A stretch of DNA of 45,712 nucleotides from Rhodanobacteraceae bacterium. Lineage in GTDB: Bacteria; Pseudomonadota; Gammaproteobacteria; Xanthomonadales; Rhodanobacteraceae. Made by a program: the position numbers and the translations under genes. The notes beneath the pieces are model-generated. The model ran no database searches. It saw nothing but the letters and a program-made list of their open reading frames with translations, and was not told the DNA's origin. The stretch is taken from contig JAEUPP010000077.1 in the NCBI GenBank assembly GCA_016790075.1, forward strand, positions 1 through 45,712. Direction: 5' to 3'. Below are positions 7,996 to 16,176 of this stretch, in pieces (the stretch's first letter is position 1; each line of letters starts with the position of its first letter).

Positions 7996-8055
7996 ACCTA
8001 ACGTTCAGCATCAGCAGCGGCGCGTAGCGCCGTCCGCTGCATCCTGTTGTTAGGC
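7996..8055 (-). other. attC: Integron attC recombination site
   Basis: A 60-bp imperfect palindrome. On the plus strand it opens with ACCTAAC (RYYYAAC, 7996-8002) and closes with GTTAGGC (GTTRRRY, 8049-8055). The inner arms CAGCAGCGGCGC and GCGCCGTCCGCTG pair with mismatches around a small GTA-containing loop. These are the R and L boxes and unpaired centre expected of an attC. Orientation is taken as minus: the TAA stop of the upstream gene (8050-8052) lies in the first R box, and the next gene starts ten bases beyond the last. No integrase gene or attI is in the window. Confidence 0.75.
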
Positions 8056-8620
8056 CGCGCCGTTCTCGCCGAACCTCGCATTGATGTTGTTCGAAAGGGC
8101 ATTTTCAAGCGTTCTGCAGCCTCGCGGCGTGTAGTCATAGAGGACGACTCTACGGTGTCGACGATCACATGGAACGTCATCGATGGACTGAGTGATAAGA
8201 AGCACTGGCTTGCCAATCGCATGCGCAATTCCTATCTCGTAGAAGACGTTGGCGTTACGGCGGGTAATGTCTGCCAACACCAGGTCGGCGGTGTGGATGT
8301 TCTTCAGAATATCATCCATGACTGACGATGCTCGAGCCGAACACGTCGTCCCCGCGCGCGCATTCTCGCTTGCATTCCGCAACAGCCTGCTTGACGGAGT
8401 CTTCATAGACTATTTGCAATTCGTCGTCACCGAACGGCGTCACGACAACGCACTTCTTGGGCTTGCCTTCGACGTTCGGCTGTGGGCGACACGACTGGGA
8501 TACGAGCAGCCTCGCTGCGAGACTTGAACATCGCCACAGCCTTGCGCAACTCGACGCGGAATGCCTCGATTTCCTGTGGCGCAACGGTGTCCTCAAGAGT
8601 TCCCGGTTCCGGACCATGAG
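8050..8620 (-). pseudogene. Nucleoside 2-deoxyribosyltransferase-like protein, frameshifted
   Basis: Three consecutive minus-strand frames carry pieces of one protein. The upstream frame reads EPGTLEDTVAPQEIEAFRVE. The middle frame has KKCVVVTPFGDDELQIVYED. The downstream frame has MDDILKNIHTADLVLADI followed by NANVFYEIGIAHAIGKPVLL. The KxCFVVxPxG start and the ADLVLADIT-x-x-N-x-NVFYEIGIAHAxGKP core are hallmarks of the nucleoside 2-deoxyribosyltransferase / TIR-like Rossmann fold found in nucleotide salvage and defence effectors. Shifts lie near 8500 and near 8320-8335. The stop sits inside the attC. Two frameshifts suggest a pseudogene, or sequencing errors that need checking. Confidence 0.6.
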
Positions 8621-8811
8621 CGATGCAAATATGCGCTGTTAGCTGATAGGCAACAGCAACCGCCGATGCACAATGTGGTCGGGAATCGAAACACTTACGA
8701 GGGCGCATGAGTTACGGCAGCGCAAACGCGGGTGTGCGGCGGTTCGGACCACGCAATTGACGCAGCCACCATGGGCGGCACAATCCGGAGCGGACTACGC
8801 GCGAGGCGCCG

Positions 8812-9504
8812 ATGGACTTTCAGCAGCTGGATCAGATCTTGCGTGCGACAGCCGCGGATGTTCGTCTCGACAACGAGGAACGCTTCGAGCTGCGCGAGAT
8901 TGGCGCGCAATTGGAGGTCGAGCAGATCCGCCGCCTGCGCAACACCGCCTTCGCCATCGCGCGCGAGCAGATCCAGGCGCAGCCGGAACAGGCGCTGGCC
9001 ATGCTGCGCTGGCTGGAACAGATCGTAAAGACGCTGGAGCTGTCGGCAACAGCGGCCGCGGCGGTGCACAACGCATTCTTCGCCCCCGGTGACAGCTGCG
9101 TGCGCAAGCTGCGCGAACTGTGCGCCGGTGTGCGGCGGCAGATCGACATCTGCGTATTCACACTGGCCGATGACCGCCTCACCGACGCGGTCATCGCAGC
9201 GCACCGCCGCGGTGTACGGGTGCGCATCATCAGCGACAACGACAAACGCTTCGACACCGGCAGCGATGTCGCACGGCTTGTGCAAGCCGGCATCGAGGTC
9301 CGCCTCGATGCCGGCCCGGCCCACATGCACCACAAGTTCGCGCTGTTCGACACGCGCCTGCTTGCCAACGGCAGCTTCAACTGGACCCGAAGCGCGAGCC
9401 AGCTCAACGACGAAAACCTTGTCGTCAGCGACGACGCCTATCTCGTGCGCTGTTTCGGCGGCCAGTTCGATCTGCTGTGGAGCCGGTACGCACCCACGGG
9501 CTGA
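8812..9504 (+). CDS. Phospholipase D-like nuclease-family protein (single HKD motif)
   Basis: The product has 230 residues. Residues about 1-85 are a helical N-terminal region (LDNEERFELREIGAQLE, LRNTAFAIAREQI). From about 90 the PLD fold begins, with a strand DICVFTLADDRLTDAVIAAH. The catalytic HKD motif is H173-x-K175-x4-D180 followed by GS (187-188) and N190. A single HKD means that the enzyme must dimerise to form the active site, as in Nuc- and Zucchini/PLD6-type nucleases or phosphodiesterases. No signal peptide is visible, so cytoplasmic; nucleic acid or phospholipid substrate is undetermined. Start ATG 8812. It is the first plus-strand gene next to the cassette-like island. Confidence 0.88.
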   Translation: MDFQQLDQILRATAADVRLDNEERFELREIGAQLEVEQIRRLRNTAFAIAREQIQAQPEQALAMLRWLEQIVKTLELSATAAAAVHNAFFAPGDSCVRKLRELCAGVRRQIDICVFTLADDRLTDAVIAAHRRGVRVRIISDNDKRFDTGSDVARLVQAGIEVRLDAGPAHMHHKFALFDTRLLANGSFNWTRSASQLNDENLVVSDDAYLVRCFGGQFDLLWSRYAPTG

Positions 9505-9508
9505 GGTT

Positions 9509-9596
9509 TGGCCGGGTACTTTTCCTGTCTGTGGCAAGTCGCTGGTCCGGTCGAACTCGTCCGCAGCACGTCCATAGCGGTGTCGCTACCCGGCCA
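9509..9596. repeat. Inverted repeat between convergent genes
   Basis: TGGCCGGGTA (9509-9518) is perfectly inverted as TACCCGGCCA (9587-9596), and the match extends outward with one mismatch. The 68-bp interior lies between the stop codons of the PLD-like gene and the methyltransferase gene. It may be a bidirectional transcript end or a small structured element; there is no T-run. Confidence 0.4.
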
Positions 9597-9612
9597 TACC
9601 CGCACCGGCAGG

Positions 9613-10341
9613 TCAGGTCTTCTGCAGCACTTCGTTGACGGGCTGGTCCAGCGGAAAACTCGGCGTGCCGGTCATCCGTGCAGTGGGCTTTGGATGTGCA
9701 CCTTTTTCGATCACCACGATGCTGTCGTAGAAGTGCATCGAGCGCGCGCTCTGGGTGAATACGCCGGGCGAGAGGCTGTTCGGGTCTCGGCTGTGCCAGG
9801 CGTTGAGTTCATCGACCAGACGTTTGGCAAATTCCATGAAGCTGTACGACGCACGCAGGCCGCCGCCGAACTCGCGCCAGTAACTGGTGTGGGTATCCTC
9901 GACCAGGATCACGCCATCCGGTTTGACATTGCCGTAGAGCTCTTCGACGGTAGTGATCTGCTGGTGCATCAGATGGCCGCCGTCATCCAGCAGGATGTCG
10001 ATCGGACCAACCTGCTTGGCGAGCTGACGCAGGAAAGCGCGATCCCCCTGGTCGCCGATGATGATCTCTATGCCCGGTTCGCCGAGATCGCTCAGGCGTG
10101 GATTGATGTCGACACCAACGACACGCGCCTGCGGACCGAGGTAGTCGCGCCACATCTGCAGTGAACCGCCGTGGAACACGCCGATCTCGACGATCGTGCA
10201 AGCCTGGCCGCGAAAACGCTCGAAGTGCCGGTGGTAGACGTCGAAATAGTGCTCCCACTTGTACATCAGGCGACCGGGGTTGCGATCGAAGTAGGCGCGC
10301 AAGGGATTTTCGGCGGGATTGCTGCTGGCTTGATCGTTCAT
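9613..10341 (-). CDS. Class I SAM-dependent methyltransferase (CmcI / Methyltransf_24-like)
   Basis: About 242 residues. The SAM-binding motif I is VEIGVFHGGSLQMW, motif II ends in GVDINP, and IDILLDDGGHLMHQQ followed by GVILVEDTHTSYW gives the acidic metal- and SAM-binding residues. This set is typical of the cephalosporin hydroxylase (CmcI)-like branch, which includes O-methyltransferases of secondary metabolites and surface sugars. Substrate unknown; cytoplasmic. The start is uncertain. ATG 10341 (MNDQASS) has a weak GAGAG box, and ATG 10407 would add 22 residues without any ribosome-binding site. Single gene, convergent with the PLD-like gene. Confidence 0.85.
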   Translation of the reverse strand: MNDQASSNPAENPLRAYFDRNPGRLMYKWEHYFDVYHRHFERFRGQACTIVEIGVFHGGSLQMWRDYLGPQARVVGVDINPRLSDLGEPGIEIIIGDQGDRAFLRQLAKQVGPIDILLDDGGHLMHQQITTVEELYGNVKPDGVILVEDTHTSYWREFGGGLRASYSFMEFAKRLVDELNAWHSRDPNSLSPGVFTQSARSMHFYDSIVVIEKGAHPKPTARMTGTPSFPLDQPVNEVLQKT

Positions 10342-10511
10342 CTGGCTCTCAGAAAACGGGGGAAAGCGCGCAGTTTGGTCGGGCTTGAGGCCAAGCTCAA
10401 GCTGCATGGTCGCTTCGAAGCGAAGTACCGCAGTACAAGCGCATCCACAACCAGACCGGCCGCGCCGGCACGGGTTCTGCTACGGTTCGCAGCGGGACTG
10501 CCGTGAGCGCC

Positions 10512-12299
10512 TTACACCACGTCCCAGCTGACAGTGCCTCTGTCGAGGATGGATTGGGCCAACGATTCGATCGACTTGTCTTCGTTGATGGTCATGCCGC
10601 GCACATTGCGGCGCAGGCGGCGCCGGGCCTGGCGCGTAAAGATATCCGCAATGGTGACGGCACTGTCCTTGTCGGGATGATTGTCGCGAACCAGGCGATC
10701 GGCACGCGACAACACGCAGAGGCCGACGAACAGATCGATCGCGATATCGGCAATGCGTTTTTGCGCATGCTGCTGGTCGGCGATGGTCTTGCCGTACTGG
10801 CGCAGCAAGGCGTCCGCGGCCTTGCTGAGTTCCACGGTGTATTTTTCGTATACGGCGGCGGCTTTGCGCAGGCCAGGGTGAAGTTCGCGCAGGATCTTGT
10901 CCGTGCCGTAGCCGGTAGTCTCACTGGCCTTGCGCCGCATGTAAGTGCTGAGGACACCGAAACCTTTGATCGGGTCGTTGAAGATATTGCCGACCGCCGA
11001 TTTGAGTTCGCTCAGTGTCGCGCCTACATCCTTGAGCCCGGACAGCGCGATGTACAGGCGCAGGATTTCGTTGGTGCCCTCGAAGATCGACAGGATGCGC
11101 GTATCGCGCGTGATCTGTTCATACGGGTATTCGCGCATGAAGCCGTTGCCACCGGCGATCTGCAGCGCCTCGTAGCTCGCCCGCTGCACGGCCTCGCTGG
11201 CGAAAACCTTGCTGATCGCCGCTTCGAGTGAATAGTCGGTACAGCCCGAATCGATATAGTGCGCGACCATCCAGACCGCGCTTTCGGCCGCGAAGCAGTC
11301 GACGGCGATCTGCGCGATCTTTTCGCGCACCAGACCGAAGTCGGCAATGGGCTTGCCAAACTGCTTGCGCTCCTTGGCCTGTGCGCAGGCCAGCTTGATC
11401 AGGGTCTTCATGCCCCCGACGGCGCCGCCACCGAGGCCGGTACGTCCGTTGTTCAGAATGGTCATGGCCACCTTGAAGCCTTTGCCCACGTCGCCCAGCA
11501 CCTGATCGGCCGGCACCCGCACATCGCTGAAGGCGACCGTCGTCGTACTCGATGCGCGTATACCCATCTTGTCTTCATGCGGGCCGTGGCTGACCCCGGG
11601 CTGCCTGGCCTCGACGATGAAGGCGGTCATCTTGCCTTCGGGCGTATCGGTCCGGGCGAACACGGTATAGAAGTCCGCGATGCCACCGTTCGTGATCCAG
11701 ATCTTTTCACCGTTGAGCGTCCAGCTGCCGTCGTCGTTGCACACCGCCTTGGTGCGCACGGAGGCCGCGTCGGAACCGGCGCCGGCTTCGGTCAGGCAGA
11801 ACGCCGCAATGGTTTTTCCGCTGGCCAGGTCCGGCAGGTACCTGGCTTTCTGCGCATCGCTGCCGAACAGCAACAGCCCCTTCATGCCTATGGAACTGTG
11901 TGCGCCTATGGTCAGCGATACGGATGAATCGTGCGAGCTGGTTTGTGCCAACACCCGCGCATAGGCCGCGTTGGAAAGCCCGAGGCCGCCAAACTCTTCC
12001 GGAATGATCAGTCCGAACAAGCCCATGTCCCGCAGCGCCTGGATAAATTCCGGCGGCTGCTCGGCGTTGCGGTCATAGTGTTTGAGCGCACTGTGCTGGG
12101 GAGCCAGAAAATCGTCGATCGCATCCAGCATGGCGCCCAGCATTTCCCGATCGCGCTCACGCATGACCGGATACGGGAACAGGTTTTCTTCGACGATCTC
12201 ACCAAAGAACAGGTTCTTCGCAACGCTCTGGTCGCGACGCAACGTTTCGGCGGGCGCACTGGCGGCAGCGGTAGCAGAAGTTTCCACGGCAAGTTCCAT
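10512..12299 (-). CDS. Acyl-CoA dehydrogenase, long (very-long-chain type) form
   Basis: The product has 595 residues, longer than the ~380 of a standard acyl-CoA dehydrogenase. The N-terminal and middle domains show FGLIIPEEFGGLGLSN, CLTEAGAGSDAASVRTKA and WITNGGIADFYTVFART, the signature FAD- and substrate-binding segments. QIAGGNGFMREYPYEQITRD and ILSIFEGTNEILRLYIA form the C-terminal FAD/catalytic region. An extra helical C-terminal ~150-residue domain follows, as in VLCAD/ACAD9-type enzymes. It catalyses the first FAD-dependent oxidation step of fatty acid beta-oxidation, passing electrons to ETF. Start ATG 12299. No partner beta-oxidation genes are in the window. Confidence 0.93.
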   Translation of the reverse strand: MELAVETSATAAASAPAETLRRDQSVAKNLFFGEIVEENLFPYPVMRERDREMLGAMLDAIDDFLAPQHSALKHYDRNAEQPPEFIQALRDMGLFGLIIPEEFGGLGLSNAAYARVLAQTSSHDSSVSLTIGAHSSIGMKGLLLFGSDAQKARYLPDLASGKTIAAFCLTEAGAGSDAASVRTKAVCNDDGSWTLNGEKIWITNGGIADFYTVFARTDTPEGKMTAFIVEARQPGVSHGPHEDKMGIRASSTTTVAFSDVRVPADQVLGDVGKGFKVAMTILNNGRTGLGGGAVGGMKTLIKLACAQAKERKQFGKPIADFGLVREKIAQIAVDCFAAESAVWMVAHYIDSGCTDYSLEAAISKVFASEAVQRASYEALQIAGGNGFMREYPYEQITRDTRILSIFEGTNEILRLYIALSGLKDVGATLSELKSAVGNIFNDPIKGFGVLSTYMRRKASETTGYGTDKILRELHPGLRKAAAVYEKYTVELSKAADALLRQYGKTIADQQHAQKRIADIAIDLFVGLCVLSRADRLVRDNHPDKDSAVTIADIFTRQARRRLRRNVRGMTINEDKSIESLAQSILDRGTVSWDVV

Positions 12300-12700
12300 A
12301 GGCAGGACGCGATACGGCAGTGTGAAATCGCGGTGCGGTCGGGTGCAACAGAATTAGTGGATTGAGCGCTTGACGCGACTGTGATCGGCGCATGCGTTGC
12401 GTTGCAGCATGGCGCTACACGCTGCATGACCACTTCCAGTTGAATCTTGCGCTGCGGACGCACACGGGCAGCTTGCGCAGTCGACGCGGTGTTCTGCCGT
12501 GTCGGCATCCCGCCCCGGGGCGGCTCCGCCGGAAATTGCGCAGACCATCGGCGCGAATGTCATTCACTTGAACCGGCGCGGACGCGCCCGTGGCTGTCTG
12601 AGTTCCGCGCGGAACCGACGCCGCCGCATCAAGCAGACAGCACTGGTCACGGCCACGCTAGGCAGGCGGTTCGATCCGACCGCTTTCACTGCCGGAGCAC
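12300..12700. other. Gap upstream of the acyl-CoA dehydrogenase
   Basis: About 400 bp with no gene that I can support on either strand; long frames here look like compositional shadows of high GC. It must contain the promoter of the acyl-CoA dehydrogenase and, on the other strand, whatever drives the damaged M23 peptidase gene. Confidence 0.4.
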
Positions 12701-12841
12701 CTTCATGCCCCCGCTGGATTCTTGCCCTCGCCGCATTGCTGGCCGCATTGCTGGCCACCCCAGCCAGCGCCACCGAATCACTGACCATCCGCAGCTATCC
12801 CGATACAGCGGCCTGCGGATTTCCATACCTATGGCGAGACC

Positions 12842-13288
12842 GTGGTAGCCGCACGCGACAGCAAGGTATCCCGTGCGGTCAATGATGTGATCGAGGATTC
12901 CGGCCTGCTGCGCCACGCCGGCGAGGGAGAATCGGACTACATCCAGCGCGTGCTGCAGAACCAGGCTGAGCTGCTGGCCGCGGACAAGTCCCACGCCGCC
13001 GGCAGCCATATCGTGATAGACCACGGCAACGGTGAGTTGTCCAGCTACGCACACCTGATACCGGGCTCAATCCGGGTCAAGGCCGGCGACACGGTACGTG
13101 CCGGACAGCCGCTGGGCAAACTCGGCCATTCCGGCAACTCCACCGAGCCTCATCTGCATTTCCAGGTCTGCGACGGCCCCGATCCGCTCTACTGCGCGGG
13201 ACTGCCAGTGCAGTTCGACGAACTCGAAATCCTGCACAGTGATTTCGATCGCGCACTGCAGGCCGGTGACCATGTGATGGCGCGCTGA
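12842..13288 (+). CDS. M23-family peptidase domain, N-terminally broken
   Basis: The frame encodes 148 residues with the C-terminal part of a peptidase M23 (LytM/lysostaphin-type) domain: IVIDHGNGELSSYAHL, VKAGDTVRAGQPLGKLGHSG and NSTEPHLHFQVCDG. HLHF carries the HxH zinc and catalytic motif. The first half of the metal site (H-x3-D) is absent. Just upstream, in another frame, lies a convincing signal peptide (WILALAALLAALLATPASAT, about 12714-12773) followed by ESLTIRSYPDTAACGF; the two frames meet near 12815. The likely ancestral protein was a secreted cell-wall or periplasmic peptidase, and this copy is frameshifted and internally shortened. GTG 12842 is only a nominal start. Probably inactive. 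Confidence 0.6.
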   Translation: MVAARDSKVSRAVNDVIEDSGLLRHAGEGESDYIQRVLQNQAELLAADKSHAAGSHIVIDHGNGELSSYAHLIPGSIRVKAGDTVRAGQPLGKLGHSGNSTEPHLHFQVCDGPDPLYCAGLPVQFDELEILHSDFDRALQAGDHVMAR

Positions 13289-13324
13289 AGCGGCGGGCTG
13301 GCGCGGCGGCGGTCGGGTGAACAG

Positions 13325-13351
13325 GAGCCCCCGGCGCGGCCTATTGGGGGG
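13325..13351. terminator. GC-rich hairpin between convergent genes
   Basis: AGCCCCC and GGGGGGCT can pair across a 14-base loop between the M23-domain gene and the end of pssA. There is no T-run, so termination strength is doubtful. Confidence 0.35.
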
Positions 13352-13975
13352 CTAGAGTTTGGGAATACGCAGGGTCTTGCTGATCATCAGCGAGCCGGAC
13401 ACGGCATACATCAGCGCTAACGGATGCAGGGTCCACGGCCCCAGGTCGACAGCGCCGAACCAGAGCGCATCACCGATACGGCCTTGCCAGGCAGCAACGG
13501 CAACGGCCATGACCAGAAACAGGCTGGTCGGGATCGGCGTACCCTCGAAATACTTGACCTTGCCCGACTCATTCGTGGACAGCGCCTCGGCCGTAATGTT
13601 GTAGCGCGCCAGGCGGCTGACACCGCAGCAGACGAAGTACCCCAGGATGGCGCAGTCCCAGAGACCCCGCATACCGGCTGCATAACCGATAACGGCTGGT
13701 GCGACACCGAAGGAAATCACGTCAGCGAGTGAATCGAGCTCGCGGCCCAGCGCGGACTGCTGCTGGCGCCAGCGTGCGATGCGCCCGTCCAGCACATCAA
13801 ACGCAAATGCCGCGGGGATGAATGCTGCGGCCAGCAGCAGGCCAATGCCGCTGCCCGGCTGCAGACTGGCCATGGCGGCAAAGACCGCCGCCATGCCGCA
13901 GGCCGCATTGGCCAGGGTGACCCAGTCGGCCAGATGGAACCCGCGAATCATGGAAAAGTGGTTTTTCTCGCTCAT
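13352..13975 (-). CDS. pssA: CDP-diacylglycerol--serine O-phosphatidyltransferase
   Basis: An integral membrane protein of 207 residues. The CDP-alcohol phosphatidyltransferase signature DGx2ARx8Gx3Dx3D is complete: D63 G64, A67 R68, G77, D81, D85, with the extra upstream D60. Several hydrophobic helices follow. The segment EGTPIPTSLFLVM is characteristic of the PssA subfamily rather than PgsA, where the substrate is glycerol phosphate. It makes phosphatidylserine from CDP-diacylglycerol and serine at the inner membrane, the precursor of phosphatidylethanolamine. Start ATG 13975. Confidence 0.88.
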   Translation of the reverse strand: MSEKNHFSMIRGFHLADWVTLANAACGMAAVFAAMASLQPGSGIGLLLAAAFIPAAFAFDVLDGRIARWRQQQSALGRELDSLADVISFGVAPAVIGYAAGMRGLWDCAILGYFVCCGVSRLARYNITAEALSTNESGKVKYFEGTPIPTSLFLVMAVAVAAWQGRIGDALWFGAVDLGPWTLHPLALMYAVSGSLMISKTLRIPKL

Positions 13976-14077
13976 ACCGGACTTCCCTGATCGGTCTGCA
14001 TTGGCACCATTGCCGCCCCCACTGCCGGGCGAATGCTACAACGGGACGTCGCGCGCAGCGGATGATGGCTTGCAGCC

Positions 14078-14716
14078 TCAGGGAACCAGCTCGCGTTTCG
14101 GCTTCAGCGGCAATCGTCCGCGCCAGTACTGCACCAGCAGCCAGCCGCCCAGCATGCCGCCCAGATGAGCAAAATGCGCGGTACCGGCCTCAGTACCGGT
14201 TACGCCGTGAAATATCGATATACCGCCAAGTACCAGGGCCAAGGTACGGGCCTCGAGTTCACCCGGCAACGGAATCAGCAGCAGCTTGCGATCAGGGTAT
14301 AGCGACGCCGCAGCGGCAAGCAATCCGTAGATCGCTCCCGACGCACCAACAGTAGCCCCCGCCCCGTCGCCGAGGCCGAGCACCAGCTGACATAAGCCAG
14401 CGCAAACCAGGCAGAACAGATAGTAGTAGGCGAAATGGAGGCTGCCCATGCAGCGCTCCAGCAGGGGCCCGAACAGCAGCAAACCCAGCAGGTTGATCGC
14501 GATATGACCCAGGCCGCCGTGCAGGAATCCATAGGTCAGCAGTTGCAGCGGCTGAAAGCCCGCCACGATGGCGCGCTCGCCCAGCATGCCAATCACATGC
14601 TCGCCGGGTGGCCATAGCGCCAGATTCAGCAGCACCTTGCCACCGAGCACCCACTGCGCCGCAAACAGGGCGAGATTCAGGATGGTCAGCCAGACGACGA
14701 CTAGCGGTGGGGTCAT
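14078..14716 (-). CDS. Rhomboid-family intramembrane serine protease
   Basis: The product has 212 residues with about six membrane segments. The catalytic dyad is Ser126 in GASGAIYG and His184 in AHFAHLGGMLGG. The oxyanion-supporting HGGLGHIAINL (H71, N75) and the LERCMG loop segment (the E-R of the L1 region) are also present. Rhomboids cleave substrates within the inner membrane. ATG 14716 is chosen over the longer frame because the first hydrophobic helix starts right there. Divergent from the AAA ATPase operon, with 105 bp between the two starts. Confidence 0.92.
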   Translation of the reverse strand: MTPPLVVVWLTILNLALFAAQWVLGGKVLLNLALWPPGEHVIGMLGERAIVAGFQPLQLLTYGFLHGGLGHIAINLLGLLLFGPLLERCMGSLHFAYYYLFCLVCAGLCQLVLGLGDGAGATVGASGAIYGLLAAAASLYPDRKLLLIPLPGELEARTLALVLGGISIFHGVTGTEAGTAHFAHLGGMLGGWLLVQYWRGRLPLKPKRELVP

Positions 14717-14821
14717 GGGGCGCGCAGCGCTAACGCGCCGGTGTTGTTCAGGACAGGAGCACAAGCTTGTCCGGGCTGCACAGCCTTGGCAAGCTCGCCA
14801 CTTTGGGCAGACGGACATCGC

Positions 14822-16174
14822 ATGCAATCCGACCAGCTAGATGGCCTAGAACGGGCTCTGGCCGCGACACCTGACAACCAGCCGCTGGCCGAACTGCTGC
14901 TCGGCGCCTGTGTGGACGCCAACGACCATGCGCGCGCCTGTCGCGTGCTCGACAGCCTGTCGGCGCAGCAGCTGACGGCCCTGCCATTGGCGTTGCGCCT
15001 GCGCCTGTCGCGACTGGCCGGCCTGCGTGGCGATAACCAGCGCGCGTTGCAGCTTGTCGGCGACGATGCACCAGAAGCCGCACTGGCTCGTGCACGCGCA
15101 TTGATTGCGCTGAATCGTCGCGACGATGCCGAGCGCGAATACCAGCGTGCCGTCGAGCGCAACCCGACCCTTGAGGACGAACGCCTCGCCGCCGAACTGC
15201 GCGGCAAGGTCGTCTCCCTCGACAGCGCACGGCGCTTTGGTGCCGAACGCACCGTCGCCGCCGACGAGGTCGACGCCGAAAACGTAGTGCGCCGCATCGG
15301 TCCTGAAACCGAGCGGATTACCTTTGCCGAGGTCGGCGGGCTGGCCGAAATCAAGCAGCAGATTCGCCGCCGCATTATCACGCCCTTCCAGAAACCTTCC
15401 CTGTTCGACCGTTTTCGGCGCAAGGCCGGTGGCGGCATATTGCTGTTCGGTCCGCCCGGCTGCGGCAAGACCCTGCTGGCGCGCGCAACCGCCGGCGAAT
15501 GCGGTGCGAAATTCTTCAACATCGCCATCAGCGATGTGCTCGACATGTGGATGGGTGAATCCGAGCGCAAACTGCATGCGCTGTTTGAGCAAGCCCGGCG
15601 CAGCGCACCAGCCGTCATGTTCTTCGATGAAATCGAGGCGCTCGGCGGCAAACGGGAATACTCGCGCGAAGCGACGACGGCCAAGCTCGTGAGCCAGTTC
15701 CTGGCCGAACTCGACGGCTTCGCACAGAACAATCAGGGCGTACTGATCCTTGGGGCAACCAATGTGCCCTGGGCCGTGGATCCTGCGTTCCGGCGCCCGG
15801 GCCGCTTCGATCGCGTGCTGTTCGTGCCGCCGCCCGACCAGGTCGCGCGCGAGGAAATTCTTGCCACGCTGCTGCGCGACCGCCCGGTCGCCGGCACCAT
15901 TGATCTGCCCGGGCTGGCCCGCACGACCTCGACATTTTCGGGCGCTGATCTGCGCCATCTGGTCGACAGCGCCGCCGACGAGGCGATCGAGGCCAGCCTG
16001 ACCGCCGGGGAGGAAGTGCCGCTCAACGCCGAGCATCTCAAGATCGCGCTGAGCCAGGTGCGGCCCACAACGCTGGAATGGCTGACTACCGCGCGCAACT
16101 ACGCGCGTTACGCGAACGAGAGCGGGCAGTACGACGAGGTACTGGAATTCCTGCGCCGCCATGGGAAACCGTAG
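14822..16174 (+). CDS. AAA+ ATPase with helical-repeat N-terminus
   Basis: The product has 450 residues. The N-terminal ~140 residues are TPR-like alpha-helical pairs (LAELLLGACVDANDHARAC, ALARARALIALNRRDDAERE). The AAA+ module has Walker A GPPGCGKT at 210-217, Walker B VMFFDE near 264-269, and the second region of homology with RPGRFDR near 324-330, all intact. This is the Cdc48/FtsH/Vps4-type classical clade, but no protease domain is attached. The C-terminal TTLEWLTTARNYARYANES resembles a small helical cap. It presumably remodels or unfolds a partner, and the coupled membrane and TPR genes are the obvious candidates. ATG 14822 is preferred to upstream in-frame starts. First gene of a four-gene operon. 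Confidence 0.9.
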   Translation: MQSDQLDGLERALAATPDNQPLAELLLGACVDANDHARACRVLDSLSAQQLTALPLALRLRLSRLAGLRGDNQRALQLVGDDAPEAALARARALIALNRRDDAEREYQRAVERNPTLEDERLAAELRGKVVSLDSARRFGAERTVAADEVDAENVVRRIGPETERITFAEVGGLAEIKQQIRRRIITPFQKPSLFDRFRRKAGGGILLFGPPGCGKTLLARATAGECGAKFFNIAISDVLDMWMGESERKLHALFEQARRSAPAVMFFDEIEALGGKREYSREATTAKLVSQFLAELDGFAQNNQGVLILGATNVPWAVDPAFRRPGRFDRVLFVPPPDQVAREEILATLLRDRPVAGTIDLPGLARTTSTFSGADLRHLVDSAADEAIEASLTAGEEVPLNAEHLKIALSQVRPTTLEWLTTARNYARYANESGQYDEVLEFLRRHGKP

Positions 16175-16176
16175 TC

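Noticed and set aside
8636-8660. GTTAGCT near the start of the deoxyribosyltransferase-like gene as the preceding attC end
   Set aside because: Fails the GTTRRRY consensus and has no paired R box at attC distance.
12499-12885. Plus-strand frame as a separate small protein gene
   Set aside because: Only its signal-peptide portion looks real; it is best explained as the displaced N-terminus of the M23 peptidase.
16078-16176. Extended start of the membrane protein in the AAA operon
   Set aside because: Overlaps the conserved C-terminus of the ATPase; ATG 16177 fits the operon spacing.
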